Below the pieces are notes generated by a model. The model saw only the letters and a program-made list of their open reading frames with translations, ran no database searches and was not told the origin of the DNA. Both the position numbers and the translations under genes were made by a program. A DNA stretch of 64,000 nt. It comes from Pochonia chlamydosporia 170. Taxonomy: Eukaryota > Ascomycota > Sordariomycetes > Hypocreales > Clavicipitaceae. The stretch covers positions 1,798,001 through 1,862,000 of the forward strand of contig NC_035795.1 of assembly GCF_001653235.2 (NCBI RefSeq), read 5' to 3'. Positions 22,453 through 34,040 of this stretch are shown piece after piece (the first letter of the stretch is position 1; every line of letters starts with the position of its first letter).

Positions 22453-23106
22453 TCAACCCAGCTTCCCATCAACATCCAAACCACCATCATCATCAGCATC
22501 ATCACCAGATCCAGCCCAGGGCTGTCTCTTGACACAAGAAGATGTGACACTATCCATACACTCATCTACCTCTGCATCTGCGTCTGCATCCTCTTGGCGT
22601 GGTGGCGCGTTCTGTGCCGCTTCCAATTCCAGAACCCTCCCATGAGTTCGAGTTTGGCTTCTCGTTATTCTACGAGTCACATTTGGCTCATGGCTAGCTG
22701 CATCACCACCAGCCACATTTGAACCATAAGGATCATTATGACCCGCGCCCCGAGTTTGGTTTTGGTTTTGGTTTCTGCCCAGATTACTACCCCGAGTCGT
22801 GGCGCACAAAGTCCCTGTGGCTCCCTGACTCGGCAGTCCATTCCCGGTTGCCTCTGCCTCTGTATTTTCTGAGGCATTGGCCATAATTGCTCTCCCTTTG
22901 GTTGTCCTTGACTCTGCTTCAAGATCCGTGTCATCCAATTGCTGTCGTCTTCTCGCCCATATGTTCTGTCCATTGCGCCATGGGGGTCTGCGCTTTGCAT
23001 CTGCAGCATTATCACTCTCCTCGGTGCCGAGAACCTGATCTGACTCGGCGGTCGGTTGCCTCTTTCGTTTTCCAAGCCCAGTGTGGATGCATCCTGGCGA
23101 TCCCAT
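22453..23106 (-). CDS. Probable N-terminal part of the long disordered protein
   Basis: Frame of 217 aa from the ATG at 23106 to a TGA at 22455-22453. It has a basic start (GLGKRKRQPTAES, AKRRPPWRNGQNIWARRRQQ) resembling a nuclear targeting signal, then Asn/Gln/Thr- and Asp/Ala-rich sequence of the same composition as the downstream protein. It is in the same reading phase as 19165-22428 with only 24 nt between the stop and the next ATG. Either a short intron of length divisible by three removes the stop, or the gene is split by a nonsense codon, or the two are separate genes. I favour the intron but could not find a strong donor/acceptor pair. Confidence 0.5.
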   Translation of the reverse strand: MGSPGCIHTGLGKRKRQPTAESDQVLGTEESDNAADAKRRPPWRNGQNIWARRRQQLDDTDLEAESRTTKGRAIMANASENTEAEATGNGLPSQGATGTLCATTRGSNLGRNQNQNQTRGAGHNDPYGSNVAGGDAASHEPNVTRRITRSQTRTHGRVLELEAAQNAPPRQEDADADAEVDECMDSVTSSCVKRQPWAGSGDDADDDGGLDVDGKLG

Positions 23107-25046
23107 GGTGCCCTGTTTGTCCACAAGCTGAGAGTAGAGAAAATAGTGTAATTACGGGGTAATCCCTTTATGGAATTTTCAGTATCTTGGCAGGCTGTCG
23201 AGCTGTTGAGCCGTCTTCTAGAAGCCGTCTAGAGTTCGCCTCGGGGCTTCCTTGTTTTCTTTTTGCCCACTTGGTCCCTGATACCTTGTCACCGAGTCTC
23301 GATCATTCGCTCCCTAAAAAAACAGCTCAATGACATCCAACGAGGGACGGGAAGGACAAAGTAATTCTTTACGTTATCTTTTGACTTTCTTTGGGTTTTT
23401 GTTTTGTCAGCTGCTTATCGGAGGTTCAATTCGGCCGGCACTCTAATTGCGGTAATTTGATCGGTCTCTCTCTAGATTATTCCTTGAGCAGCCCAGAAAG
23501 TGCCGGGACTTTCATTTGCGTTGACGAGGGTCGATGAGGCGTACTCTGAATTACAGTAGTTGTGGCTCCTTTGTGCTTGGCACAATTAGCTCGGACACTG
23601 TCCGTAGTCAACGTCGTTGCAATAAGTTATGCCGCCGAACTTTTCCGTATGCAGACAAATCACGCAACTCGGTTGATTTTGAGTCTTGAAAACGCAGCCG
23701 TGAAGAGTGCATGGAGGTTTATTTGGTGATGTAGGCATCCACATGGCTTAAGTACTCTCTTTACTTCTTGACACGAATTGTCCGTTTGCCTTTGTTCTTT
23801 GTTGGATTTCATTGAATCCGAAAGTCACCGGTCGTCTCTCACTTTGTACTGAGTACCATGGTTTTTCAGGCTCGATTCACAAATAAATTGTTTCTTTGAT
23901 TCACCCAAACCAGGGCTTTGTGAACCAGAATGACCGGGCATTTCTTAGTCGAGACGGATTGCGCATATCTGTTCATTTGCGGTGCAGACTAGTTCAACGG
24001 GAGGGCGCCTGATAGATTGAGAATGATTCAATTGAGTACCTTTTGGTCAAGTTCCAGACCACCAGTCACATCCCATGGTCCATATCTCGCGGGGTGGTTT
24101 CAAGCCATGCCTAGATGTATTCATCATCATTACTACACTTCTGCGCTATGCGGATAATAATAGGACGAAGAAGTCGGTGCCGGATCCGAGTCAAGTGTAT
24201 CCACTCGCACCCAATGACGTTGTGGTCGAACGACGCCCAGGAAAATTCTGATATTCTTTTCTTTTTTCTTCTTCTTCTTCTTTTTTTTATCCTCTTGTCC
24301 TGATCGATTTTCCAGGCATGCTGAATTACCAAGTCAGCGCCCGCCATTCCATCATCGATTCCAAATCAAGTTCCATCTGCCGCGTAGAGTGAATTCTCTT
24401 GGTGCCACTTGACGTCTGAATGAGGCCGATGGCAAATACTCTTCCCAAATCCCCTGATTCATGGAGCTGTGGCACAAAGGCTCTAACCGAACCTAAAAGT
24501 TTGCACCGCCCCAGTCGACTGATGTCTTGCCTTATGAGGTAGACTCTTGTCTGGCCCAGGACTAGTGGCACGCCACAATGAACACAGTGGTGCGAGCCAG
24601 AGATTTCTAGCTTCCAAGCCGTTAGAGTTCAGTTTGAGCCGCACGCTTGAACTGTTGCCATTGCTTGTAGCTATTCGTGCAGAAGAATCCATAATTTCTT
24701 GGGCATAGTTTCTCTGCCTTCTGTATCAGACCTGGCTCGGTACTCGGCGTTTTGTGCAGCGAAGACGATCGATGGCATTTGTTCTTCAGGCAGGAAGCCA
24801 CGGGCCCGGCATTTCTTCCATGTGAAACCGAGACCTCAGGTGAGAAGTCCTGGCGCTCCAGGAAAAGTGCTAGATGGAACTTCTCTGTCGAAATGGTGCC
24901 AACTGCTCGTCGTGACCTGCACTTTCCAAGTTATCCAATAGAGAAACTTGACGAATTCGCGTTGTTGCTAACGGACATCTCTATCAACAACGTACTACCG
25001 CTCTTTGTTGACCGTCGGCTACATATCAGGAACCTCCACCATGTAG
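23107..25046. other. Intergenic between disordered-protein gene and bZIP gene
   Basis: About 1.9 kb. Holds the 5' flank of the disordered-protein gene, a TTC-rich pyrimidine tract at about 24256-24290 and the bZIP 3' flank. No gene supported. Confidence 0.45.
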
Positions 25047-25876
25047 TCAATATCGGCTCGTAGGGTCGTCATCTGGATTCATAGGAAACTGATAGTTCAT
25101 CGCCTGGCGATTATCGATGGACAATGGTTGGGTGGCGACTAAACCGTGACGCGGATCGCTTATGACGTGGGCCGTAGGGGAATTTTGGAACGGAAGAGGT
25201 TGCGTTGTGGCGGGCTGTGAAGGGAAGCCAGCAGGACCAGAGTGGTGATGGTGAGGGTGGTGATCTGTAGGAGATACACCTAGCTCTTGACCATGATGTC
25301 CATACGCAATGGTCGATTGTGATGACTCCCAAACGGATGAATTTGTTGTAGATACGCTTGCAATAGAATCTTCTCTGCTGCTGGATTGGCTCGGTACCGT
25401 AAATTGGGCTGTTTGTTCTAGATGCGAGGGTCGTCTAGGCAGCATGAGTTGTTGCAATGATTGTGCAGCCACCCCTAATTCTCCAGGTAGAACCGTCAGT
25501 CCTTGTGAAGCTTCTGGATGGCTGGCTGCCGAGGCTTGTAAGTAGTGCGCGATGTACTCGTCCGTTACTCCATATCGGTTTAGGAGTTCCCGTAGTTGCT
25601 TGTTCTCATTCGCAACCTTTCGGGCGGCCATTTGCACCTCAGCGGAGGCTTCGATCCCTTGGAGTTCACAGACTCGCAGCCGTTGCTCAAGCTCCTGCAA
25701 ATACTCTCTCCTTCGTGCGCGAGATCTCCGCTGGTTATCACGAATTCGAGCCAAATTGGCCTTTTGCTGTGTACGTTGGAAGTCATCGCATTAGACATGT
25801 TGCCCCGAGAGAGTATAATGACACAGTGACATGTCAAGGACGATCTAGGTTGGCCACTTACTGCTGGAGTAGTCAT
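25047..25876 (-). CDS. bZIP transcription factor
   Basis: Two exons, 25876-25862 and 25766-25047, 244 aa. The first exon is just 15 nt (MTTPA), with donor GTAAGT; the second starts QKANLARIRDNQRRSRARR. The bZIP basic region is at residues about 9-26 (N16 to R24, NQRRSRARR) followed by a leucine zipper (EYLQELEQRLRVCELQGIEA, ENKQLRELLNRYG). Downstream is disordered sequence with a His run (HHPHHHHSG). This is a Yap/Atf-unlike fungal subgroup recognisable by VCELQGIEASAEVQMAARKV; targets are unknown. The gene has a very long gene-free upstream region. Confidence 0.88.
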
Positions 25877-28800
25877 TTGGTCCAAAACAGCCCGCGTGCT
25901 TTCAGCAAAAGACACAGAAAGCTGTCGCACAGGGCAGCCAGGGGGATGGATGAGGTGGAGACGGGGCGGTTAATTCGGTCAAAAGGCTCTGAAAGTAATA
26001 GAAGAGGGTTGACTCCGTGTTGCATGGAGTTTCTTCTTGAGCTGATAACAGGGATCCAAAATAAACGGCAGCGACCAAAAGCGAGCTCAGAGTAGTGGGT
26101 AAAGTACTGCTTTTTATCTGACCACAGTGACGAGGTATATGGCAGCAGCAATGACAACGTGACGCTAGTAGGGCGTGACAGTCATATCAACTCGGTATCA
26201 AGACTCACAAAAAGGACCTTTGTAGGGGAGAAAATCAAGAGGAGATGACATAGGTGAGGGAGCCTGGGGGTAATTGTATTGACCTGGGCGACCAGAGAGC
26301 TATATCAGCTCAGATCTGTGAATCTGACGGAGTAAATTAAAAGGTGATCCTGATTCAAGGCGAATCCACCGACCCTCAACAGCTGGCAGCAAGCTTTAAA
26401 GAGATGTGACCAGGCGGTCGAGCAGGACGATGGGTACTTGATGTGCTTCTGGCGACTAACAAGCCAGCAGTCTGTCGCTCGCTGGATCCCATATTCAACA
26501 CTGGACGCGCTAGCAATGGAGGCAATATATGGAGAGACAGCCGCCCAAGTTCTGGAATCAAAGCTGGCGTAAGAACGGCCTAGCAGTGTTGTAACCTCTC
26601 ACCCCGGGAGGGGAGGGGGTGTGTAAGTAGGCGGAAACGCCACGAGGCGGGTCGTTGTATGTGTGGATGAAATGTCGACCCCGTTTGGAGGTGTTTTTTT
26701 TGCGGAAGCGGAATAGAAGAAAACCAGCTTGACGGAAAGTCATGAGCTGCTTAGTTCATTTGCTATGAGGCGAAGAAACGGAACACATGGTGTGTCCATA
26801 CGCTAAAACGGGAAACTAAGATAAAAAGGTTAACAGATTCTTGGCTCTGGTCATGAGTAAGTGCTCCATGCATGATCCGATGTAGGACTCAGAATCGGCG
26901 ACGGGACGACTCATGGTTCTTTGGTGCAATTTTATTGCATTCACCGGGGCAGGTCGATAAAATCGAGTAATTCTTGTGCTGTGTATCTATAGGCGTTGCT
27001 AGCACAGGATGCCTTTGCCAAATTCTGGTGTTGTCGGAATGTGTCAGATTGGACTCGACCTCCTGATTCATCCCTTCAAACGGCTCTTTACAACCACAGA
27101 GTCATTGCTTTGGCGCCTCGGCTTGCCCACACCATCTAGAATTTATGGAAGGAAAGGTGCTCTGTTTGGGGTTACTTGCATATGATGAAGCTCATGGGTG
27201 CAGAGTGGTCTGGAAAAGAAGGCGTCATAGGCAATATGAGGGTTCAATCTATTCCGAGGGGGTGAGACCATCAATCTGTCAGAGCGCATGTACTCCGTGC
27301 CCCGTGTAGTCATTATTGAGTCGGCCATGGGAAATACGACATGAGAATGCGGCTGCAATACGGGCAACCTTCACAAGGAGACGCTCTACCAAACATGGCA
27401 GATTGGGCATCGCGCGAATTCCCGTGCTCGCTATCACAGTGTATTAGCAGTAGGGTCTTGACGCACAACCTGGAAGAACTGATTTTTATGGCGTTCGGAC
27501 CACCTGGGCTGAGCTGGGAACGACGACTGAATATTGCGATCCTCGAGTTCAACGCTCGCAGCGCAGCGAGTGCCCCAGCGCATCCTAGCGAGTTTGCCGA
27601 CCACACAACAGATGGTAGACTAGCAAAGCGTCTGGTGCATCTTGACTGGAGGCCCGTCATGGTCATGGACCCTGCGGGCCTTCTCAACTTGTCCTAAACG
27701 ACGCGGGGAGGAACGCTGGCGAGTCCGGGCCACATCGGGATTTTTTGGTTTCTGGGATGGCGCCACTGTGGCACGCGCTCGACTCCCCATAGATACCCTT
27801 TGGCTTGCGGTGGTGAAGTTTAGTGTGCGGGAGTCGGCGTTTATTCGTCCAAGTTGCTCCAAACACGTTCTTCATCCGAGAGCAAACGGCCCCAGAAGAA
27901 CCGCTTCAAGGCCGACGGTGGAGCATTTGAGCAACAAGGTAACTTAAACAAGGCGAACAAGGTGAGCACTGGCCACATGTTGTTTTCCAGTGGGCAAGGG
28001 TGGTTCCAGTCTACGATGCTGTTGATAGCATCACCGACTTTCAAAGTTGCCATGACGAAAATGGCAGGCCTAGGAAATATAAAATTTCTCCGTTGAGCAA
28101 GATCCGCCGTTTTGATCCCATCCTGGTCGACCGGTTCTTAGGCTCACAATGGAGCCATCGGCCGAGTTTTGGCTGACGGCAATTCTTCTCACGCTGTAGC
28201 CGGCTGTCTATTCTCGGTGACTCAGGGCTTCCCTCGACTCTCGAACTCTGTTCTCAAATGCCGACAAAACCCCTTGCCTAGGGATCAAAGTAAGAAAAGC
28301 TCTGACTTGCTAAAGAGTTTTGTCTGACGGATGTCGTTCGGAAGTGTAATTTGTTGATAACATCGTAAAGCTGGATCCCTGCCTGCTCGTGTCGATGCCG
28401 TCTACAGGGCCTTGACAATATTCACTTTGCATGTCCCGGCGCGGAAAAGGGCTCGATGTTGGCGTATGATGAACCAATTCATCTTCCTAATCATTCCAGT
28501 ATTCCCCGACCCGCCGCAGCGAGCACACTCCTCAGTGTTCTACAAGAACCGAGTAGAGAGTGTGTGGCCACAGTACGCAGCTTCAAATTTCCCCGTAGAC
28601 GTTGATCGATTCCATTCTGTGACACCATTCGGCCAATTTCCTGCCAGTTTGTCAAGTATCGGCTTTGTAGTGTACTGTGCAGAGCGGTTTAGTGTCCCCA
28701 GGTAGCACCAAGTATCTGTTAGAACTTGGCTTTCTCCCTCTCGGTGCGTGAAGCTGCACAGGACCGGTTGATACTTGTGGTGCGGCTTTTTGACTCTAGC

Positions 28801-30730
28801 CGCATCCACCCCCATTCTTCCTATTTCCGCACATTATATCACTGTTCGAAAGGAACCACGGAACTTTGTGGCCCAATGAGAAGAATTTGCGTAGCAAGAC
28901 ACAACTGCCAGTCACGGTAGCTTCTACCCCTGCCCCAATCCTCTTGAGCTTGCAGAGCTCATGCCTTGTCAATTAGTCTCGCAGTTGCAAACCAGCTGCG
29001 ACGGCATCAATGACATTCCGAGTCCCATTCCCCCCACAAGCCAAGGAACATGGCGTATCTCATGGCCTGGGGAAGCAGGTTGTTCAATCCAGGGATTGGA
29101 AACCGTCTCTCAGATTGCCAAACATCCAGCTTTCCCATGCCGCGGCTTGCAATTTGCAGATACAAGTTGCCCACGATATCCCGCAATACTGTACGATGCA
29201 CACAGCGAGGTATCGAAGCTGTGGTTCTTTCGTTGACCAAGTCTCGTGGTTGTAGCTTTCGTCGATAGCCTATTTTCACATCTTCACGTTCACCCCGACC
29301 TCGATTGAACGGGTCGCGTGCAGGATCGGAATGTCACAGCTTAGTACTCCAGCGAAGAGTGTAGCCTCCGAACAAGTGCCGTCTTCTTATAACGATCCAA
29401 CTCTGAGTACCACGTTCAATTGAATTCCATCCGCTCTTGGATTCCAAAGCTCTGCAACAACTGTATGGCTAGGCTCAGAATATGTTGTCCAGCTGCCTGG
29501 GTAATACATTGACCACGAAAAGTCTGGTCGAAAAACTGCGAGGTGTTTCACCTCTGCGAACCAACAGGCCCTATGTTGTGATGCTTCACCAAGAGGTCAA
29601 GCTATAGCCCACGTTCATGCTGCAGCTGAACCAATTTGTGTCAACTTATCAGGATTCTTTAGTTTGAAATGCTGAGTCTAGGCAGATATTCTCGAATTAC
29701 GTCTCAACACATGACGCCCGTGTCTAATACTTGTCTATGCCCTCTGACGAGTAATCGGACACAAACTACCTGCCGCACAGCCAGGAGGGAGAGCAAGAAG
29801 TAAGTTTTCTTCTAGCAATTAAGACTTGCAGTCGGCATGTCTTGGCCATTCAGATAGATGGATCAGGGGTAGGCGAACGTTGAAGTGTAAATATGACAGA
29901 CCTGATAGACCCGAACGAAACGTCCCTGGATCAAGTTACGCCACTTGCAACCATTGGTGTCCCTAGAGCCGGTGAGACAAGAGTCTCCATTCACCAATCT
30001 TCGTGTTCAGTAAACTAGCATACCGTCATCATCCAATCGAATGTAGAAGTTGCTGAGCGGCAGCCAAGGTGCATCCGCAGCTAATATGCTGCAGGCGCTT
30101 GGAAGTGCCTCGAGTCTTCGAGTTCTCTGATTCTATCCAGCCATGAAATGCCCAAACAAACTCAGTGATGTTGAAAAGACCGGCAGCTGTTTCACAGGCG
30201 GGTCTAGCCATGTGCTTAATTGGTTCTGCTTCCTGATGGGTTTTCATACTCGACCCTGAGTGACATGTCGCTGCTGTCCACCGTCGGGGGAAGATTCTCC
30301 TTATGGCAGTTGACATAAAGAAGGCTTCAGGTCCCGCACTTTAGCCAGCTACAGATAATGAAAGCAACCCTGCCTTCTGGGAGAAGGCAGCCAGCACCGG
30401 CTGGGTGTATAGTGGCTCGTCGCCTTATTCACCTTATTTTTGGCTGTTCAAATTGACCTCCAGTCAGTCGGACAAACTCTCAATATTGATAGTTGAACGC
30501 CATGGCATTTCTCGGTTCGCATCGCAGGCTGTTTTCTAGGCAATGACGAAAGGAACATCTCTCCTGTAAAGCCATGGCGGGCGAGCTGGCCATCGGGATC
30601 AGACTTTCGCGTGCGCGTTTAGATGACGATATTTCAGGCCCATACGCTGTGAATAAAGCTCTGAATCAGAGCCAAGTAGCACTCGACTCTCAGGATTCGG
30701 GAAGCAATATCATGTGGGTCACGCAAGGAC
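25877..30730. other. Gene desert upstream of bZIP gene
   Basis: About 4.9 kb. The frames at 27341-27697 and 27642-27947 (plus) are protein-like in patches but overlap an equally long minus-strand frame and match nothing I know. A TACTCCGTG variant occurs at 27291-27299. Part may be the bZIP 5' leader. No gene supported. Confidence 0.4.
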
Positions 30731-30823
30731 TACGGTCGCACATTAGCTAAGCTCCGCAATTCGCTGTCAAATTAAATTTGCAAAAATCGCAAAATACACT
30801 CAACAGCAGCAAATAGCCACATT

Positions 30824-30883
30824 CTTAATTAATAGCATATTCTATAGAAAAAGAGTTATAGTAAATATAGTAACCAGAGGCAC
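30824..30883 (+). repeat. Conserved left inner arm of foldback element
   Basis: 60 bp beginning cttaattaatagc and ending ccagaggcac. It matches the reverse complement of 31167-31226 with one mismatch (t/c), more precisely than the flanking parts of the arms. Confidence 0.9.
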
Positions 30884-30933
30884 GCAATAAATATGTATAA
30901 CTTTTTTTTGCTCTTAATTGTGGTACAATTTTC

Positions 30934-30981
30934 CAGCCAAAGGTGCAGCCAGAGGTACAGCCAGAGGTACGGCCAGAGGTG
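30934..30981. repeat. 12-bp tandem repeat, four units
   Basis: Four units of cagccagaggta (with a/g variants) at 30934, 30946, 30958 and 30970, inside the foldback element. Confidence 0.88.
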
Positions 30982-30990
30982 CAGCTATAT

Positions 30991-31014
30991 ACCTACCTAG
31001 GTACCTAGGTAGGT
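30991..31014. repeat. Perfect 24-bp palindrome
   Basis: Each half is acctacctaggt; the sequence equals its own reverse complement and marks the turn of the foldback element. Confidence 0.92.
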
Positions 31015-31166
31015 ATGTAAGGTGCAGCTAAAGTCTAGTTACCTGTAACCCACTATATGCCTCTGTGCTTACACACATGCATATACCTTTGGCTATACCT
31101 TGTGGCCTCTAGCTGCAAAAATACACCACAACTAAGAGCAAAAAAAAAGTAGTGTATAGTTATTAT

Positions 31167-31226
31167 GTGCCTCTGGTTACTATATTTACTATAACTCTTT
31201 TTCTATAGAATGTGCTATTAATTAAG
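31167..31226 (-). repeat. Conserved right inner arm of foldback element
   Basis: Inverted partner of 30824-30883, 59 of 60 positions identical. Confidence 0.9.
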
Positions 31227-31296
31227 AATATAGCTGTTTTTGCTTGTAAAATTCATTTGGCAGCAAATCGCGGAGCTTAGCTAATGTGCCACCGTA

Positions 31297-33378
31297 CAAG
31301 GACCCTTGAAAGCCTGGACCCAATATGACGAACCTTGCAATGTCCATCTGGTGAGTACTGACGCTTTATCGCGCTAATAGTACAGTACTAAACAAAGAAG
31401 TTGACTCAGTGCGGTACTTGGATAATTACTAAGTCTTCTTGAAACCGCCTATGGCGTCCTCGCCAGTCATTTCGAAATGCTGGAGACGAGTGGTTCTGAG
31501 TTGATGTAGGTGTGCCCTTTGCCTTGCCACTGTCGCACGAGAGTATTGCATGCTGACGAGTTCTCCGTAGAGTATGTAATCTTTCATTTACCAGTCGCAA
31601 TCAGAGAGCTGGAACTCAACCACATGTCTCATGTCTGTTCAACGCTTGTGCCATGTTTGATCCATTCCATAACCAGTCTGGCATGTACTCCGTAAGGTGA
31701 AGTCGATTCCAGCTCAGTCGAGTCATCCATACAAACAGTCGTATGGAGCAGTACTCCTTTTCTTTTCCCTTTTTTCTTGGTTTAGTCTTTGTCATTCTCA
31801 ACCTACTAAGCAATTTGACATCCTCGCTCGGTGTGCTGCGAATATTTTTCTTGCCTTGTTACGTAGTGATACTGAAGAGGCCGACGGAGAGAGATCTGAT
31901 CGCACTCTTTTGTCTTTGCAATCCCAGGGTTGCAAAAGTCTCTTCAACTTGGAGCGAAACTAAAGGGAAAGCTCACTCCCCGGCTCTCTGTCTGCTGTTC
32001 CTAGCTCTGGCATTCGACAAGAGACTTCCCACGTAGTTGGAAGATTAACCCCCATTCATGGGCAACTTAGTGATTTGTGGGCGATGACACAAATACTAGC
32101 GAGGGATTGCCGGTTATTGCATCGTCATCCAATGGTAACACATTTCGTACAGCATAAACTGCCATTAATCGTGTCTCAAAGCATCATTCATGTCCATAGA
32201 CAATTCTAACTGCAATGAGAATGTGCACCTTCTGGTCGGCATTGCAGGGTAGGCTCCTTGAGGTGTCTCTCTTTGTTTTGGCTAGGCATTTGACACTGTG
32301 AACTGCTGATTGGGCACTCCGTGAGTCAAAAGCAGCTTGTCAGTGCAGCGAAGGAAGGGGGAAGCAAATGTCAAGTTGTAAGAAAAAGCAACATGGACGC
32401 AATCTCGCATGGCAAAGTGTTGCACCGTTGTCCCAGTTCTTTGTTTGGGAGCAAAAAAAGAGTGGTCCAGTAAGACAAGGAAGCAGCTGTCAAGGGAGGG
32501 GGGTTGAATGCGGAACGGCGTGGAGTGCGGCTGGGCTGAAAGAAAAAACACATGCACATCAGGCAAGAGCGGCTCTGGTCAGGGGCCAACAGGACCAGCA
32601 GCCCTCTCTGTCTCCTTCCGCTTGTTGTGGCTTGGCGTCAAGTTCAAATGTTGCCCTTATCCCGACATTGAAGGTTCAAGTGCCGTAAAGCCGTAGTGCC
32701 GTAGTGCCGATTTTAGGCTTGAGGGCGTTTTGGATCTGCTCAAGTCCTGCGTTTCGCGCGGCAGGTAAAAATATATGTAGTTCCAGTTCCAGTCGTCATG
32801 ATGCCGACTGCCATTGTTTTCCAACAAGGCCAGACAACATTCAGGTATGGGAACATTGAAGTCGCCCGGCTAAAAGGCTCTGGGCATCAATTTGGTCGCA
32901 CTGGGGCATTTGTCCTGAACCATGTCAGCCCGAACCTCAAGCAACGCAAATTCGTAGCTCGGAACTCGCCCAGTCGCTGGCTCACGACTTCCAAAGACGC
33001 CCACTCTTGGCATCGTATTTCCTGTGAATACCCTGTCCCTTCCTTGCATTGTCGTCCATGTTTTGTTTTACTACGTCACAGCCTACTGAAGCCGGTTGTC
33101 TCAGTCATCACACGGCTCAATGGAAGCACAATCCAAGAATCAGAATCATTTCCGCAGCCACAACGTCCAGACTTTAAGCCATGGTTAGGTTTAACTCCTG
33201 AGTCTATCCCATGCAGTGAATCAGGCAAAACTACTTGACCTCCCTGCGTAGGTATAAAGACACGGCGCAAAACCAACTCAAAAACAGCATCATTCTCCAT
33301 CCCCACCAGAGTTATTACGCATCGTTGGGCGCACAACGTACAATACCATCATTTCGGTCACCGCTAGATTTAGAAAAC
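31297..33378. other. Intergenic, element to cupredoxin gene
   Basis: About 2.1 kb. It holds TACTCCGTA at 31686-31694 and the cupredoxin promoter at its end. The frame 32798-33238 has no recognisable domain. No gene supported. Confidence 0.45.
33253..33258 (+). promoter_or_regulatory. TATA box of the cupredoxin gene
   Basis: tataaa lies 121 nt before the ATG, followed by a CA-rich leader, a usual arrangement for a fungal gene with a short 5' UTR. Confidence 0.4.
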
Positions 33379-34040
33379 ATGCCTTCGTTCATGTATTCAC
33401 TGGCCGTCGCCTCCCTGGCCGTTATGGCTCTTGCCGACACCATTAAGATCACCGCCCAGAGCGACAACTCATTCAACCCAAACTCCGTTACGGCTAAGCA
33501 GGGTGACATCCTCGAGTTTCACTTCCAGCCTCAGAACCACAGTGTGGTGGCCGGCGACTACAAGTACCCTTGCTCTCCTCTCCCTATTGGCAGTGGGTTC
33601 TTTTCGGGTTTCAAGGGGGTAGAAAAAGGCGAGGCGGTAAGTCTTTGGAATATATTCGCAAATGGCGGCTCGGGTTGATGTTGATGTGTCTACAGGACAA
33701 GGTTTTCCGCGTCACAATAGCCAACACGGATCCCATCGTGTTTTATTCCTCTCAGGGGGATGAATGCCCCAAGGGTATGGTCGGCATCGTCAATCCGAAC
33801 GATAAAGAAACCCTGGATGACTACAAGAAGAGAGCCGGCGCATTAGCCAGAGGTGTCACTCCTGGTCAGTCAACATATGGCGGAGAGCTGGCAGGAAACA
33901 CAGCGCCCAGTCCTACTGGCAGCAAGAACAACGACAAGGACAATAAGGATGGCAAAGACGGCAAAAGCGCCGCTGGGACACTACCTATCCCCTTGTTGAC
34001 ACTTGTCACTTCGCTGGGTGCTATCATTTTCACGGCATGA
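33379..34040 (+). CDS. GPI-anchored cupredoxin-fold surface protein
   Basis: Two exons, 33379-33636 and 33696-34040, 200 aa; donor GTAAGT, acceptor CTACAG. Signal peptide at residues 1-19 (MPSFMYSLAVASLAVMALA). The cupredoxin fold is recognisable from TIKITAQSDNSFNPNSVTAKQGDILEFHF, QPQNHSVVAGDYKYPCSPLP, then VFRVTIANTDPIVFYSSQGD and ECPKGMVGIVNP. A Lys/Asp/Asn linker and a hydrophobic C-terminus (LPIPLLTLVTSLGAIIFTA) indicate a GPI anchor. The type-1 copper ligand segment usually reads Y-C-(S/A)-Q-G-x-H-C; here it is Y-S-S-Q-G-D-E-C, so the usual Cys and His ligands are replaced by Ser and Glu. The protein therefore probably does not bind copper as a blue-copper protein. The role is likely structural or in adhesion (inference). 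Confidence 0.86.

Larger units (their letters stand above)
30731..31296. mobile_element. Foldback / MITE-like element with long inverted arms
   Basis: A 566-bp element. Its ends are TACGGT-c/g-GCACATTAGC..., matching 26 of 27 bases in inverted orientation (30731-30757 against 31270-31296), and the inverted similarity continues for roughly 200 bp into the element. It is flanked by the direct repeat CAAGGAC (30724-30730 and 31297-31303), which fits a target-site duplication. It is A+T-rich, lacks any coding frame and carries 12-bp tandem repeats and a perfect 24-bp palindrome at its centre. These are properties of a non-autonomous foldback DNA element. The superfamily is uncertain because a 7-bp duplication fits hAT (8 bp) or Mutator (8-11 bp) only loosely. 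Confidence 0.85.

Noticed and set aside
27313..27947. Possible decayed gene from overlapping frames
   Set aside because: No recognisable motif in any frame, and similar length on both strands, so the case is no better than chance.
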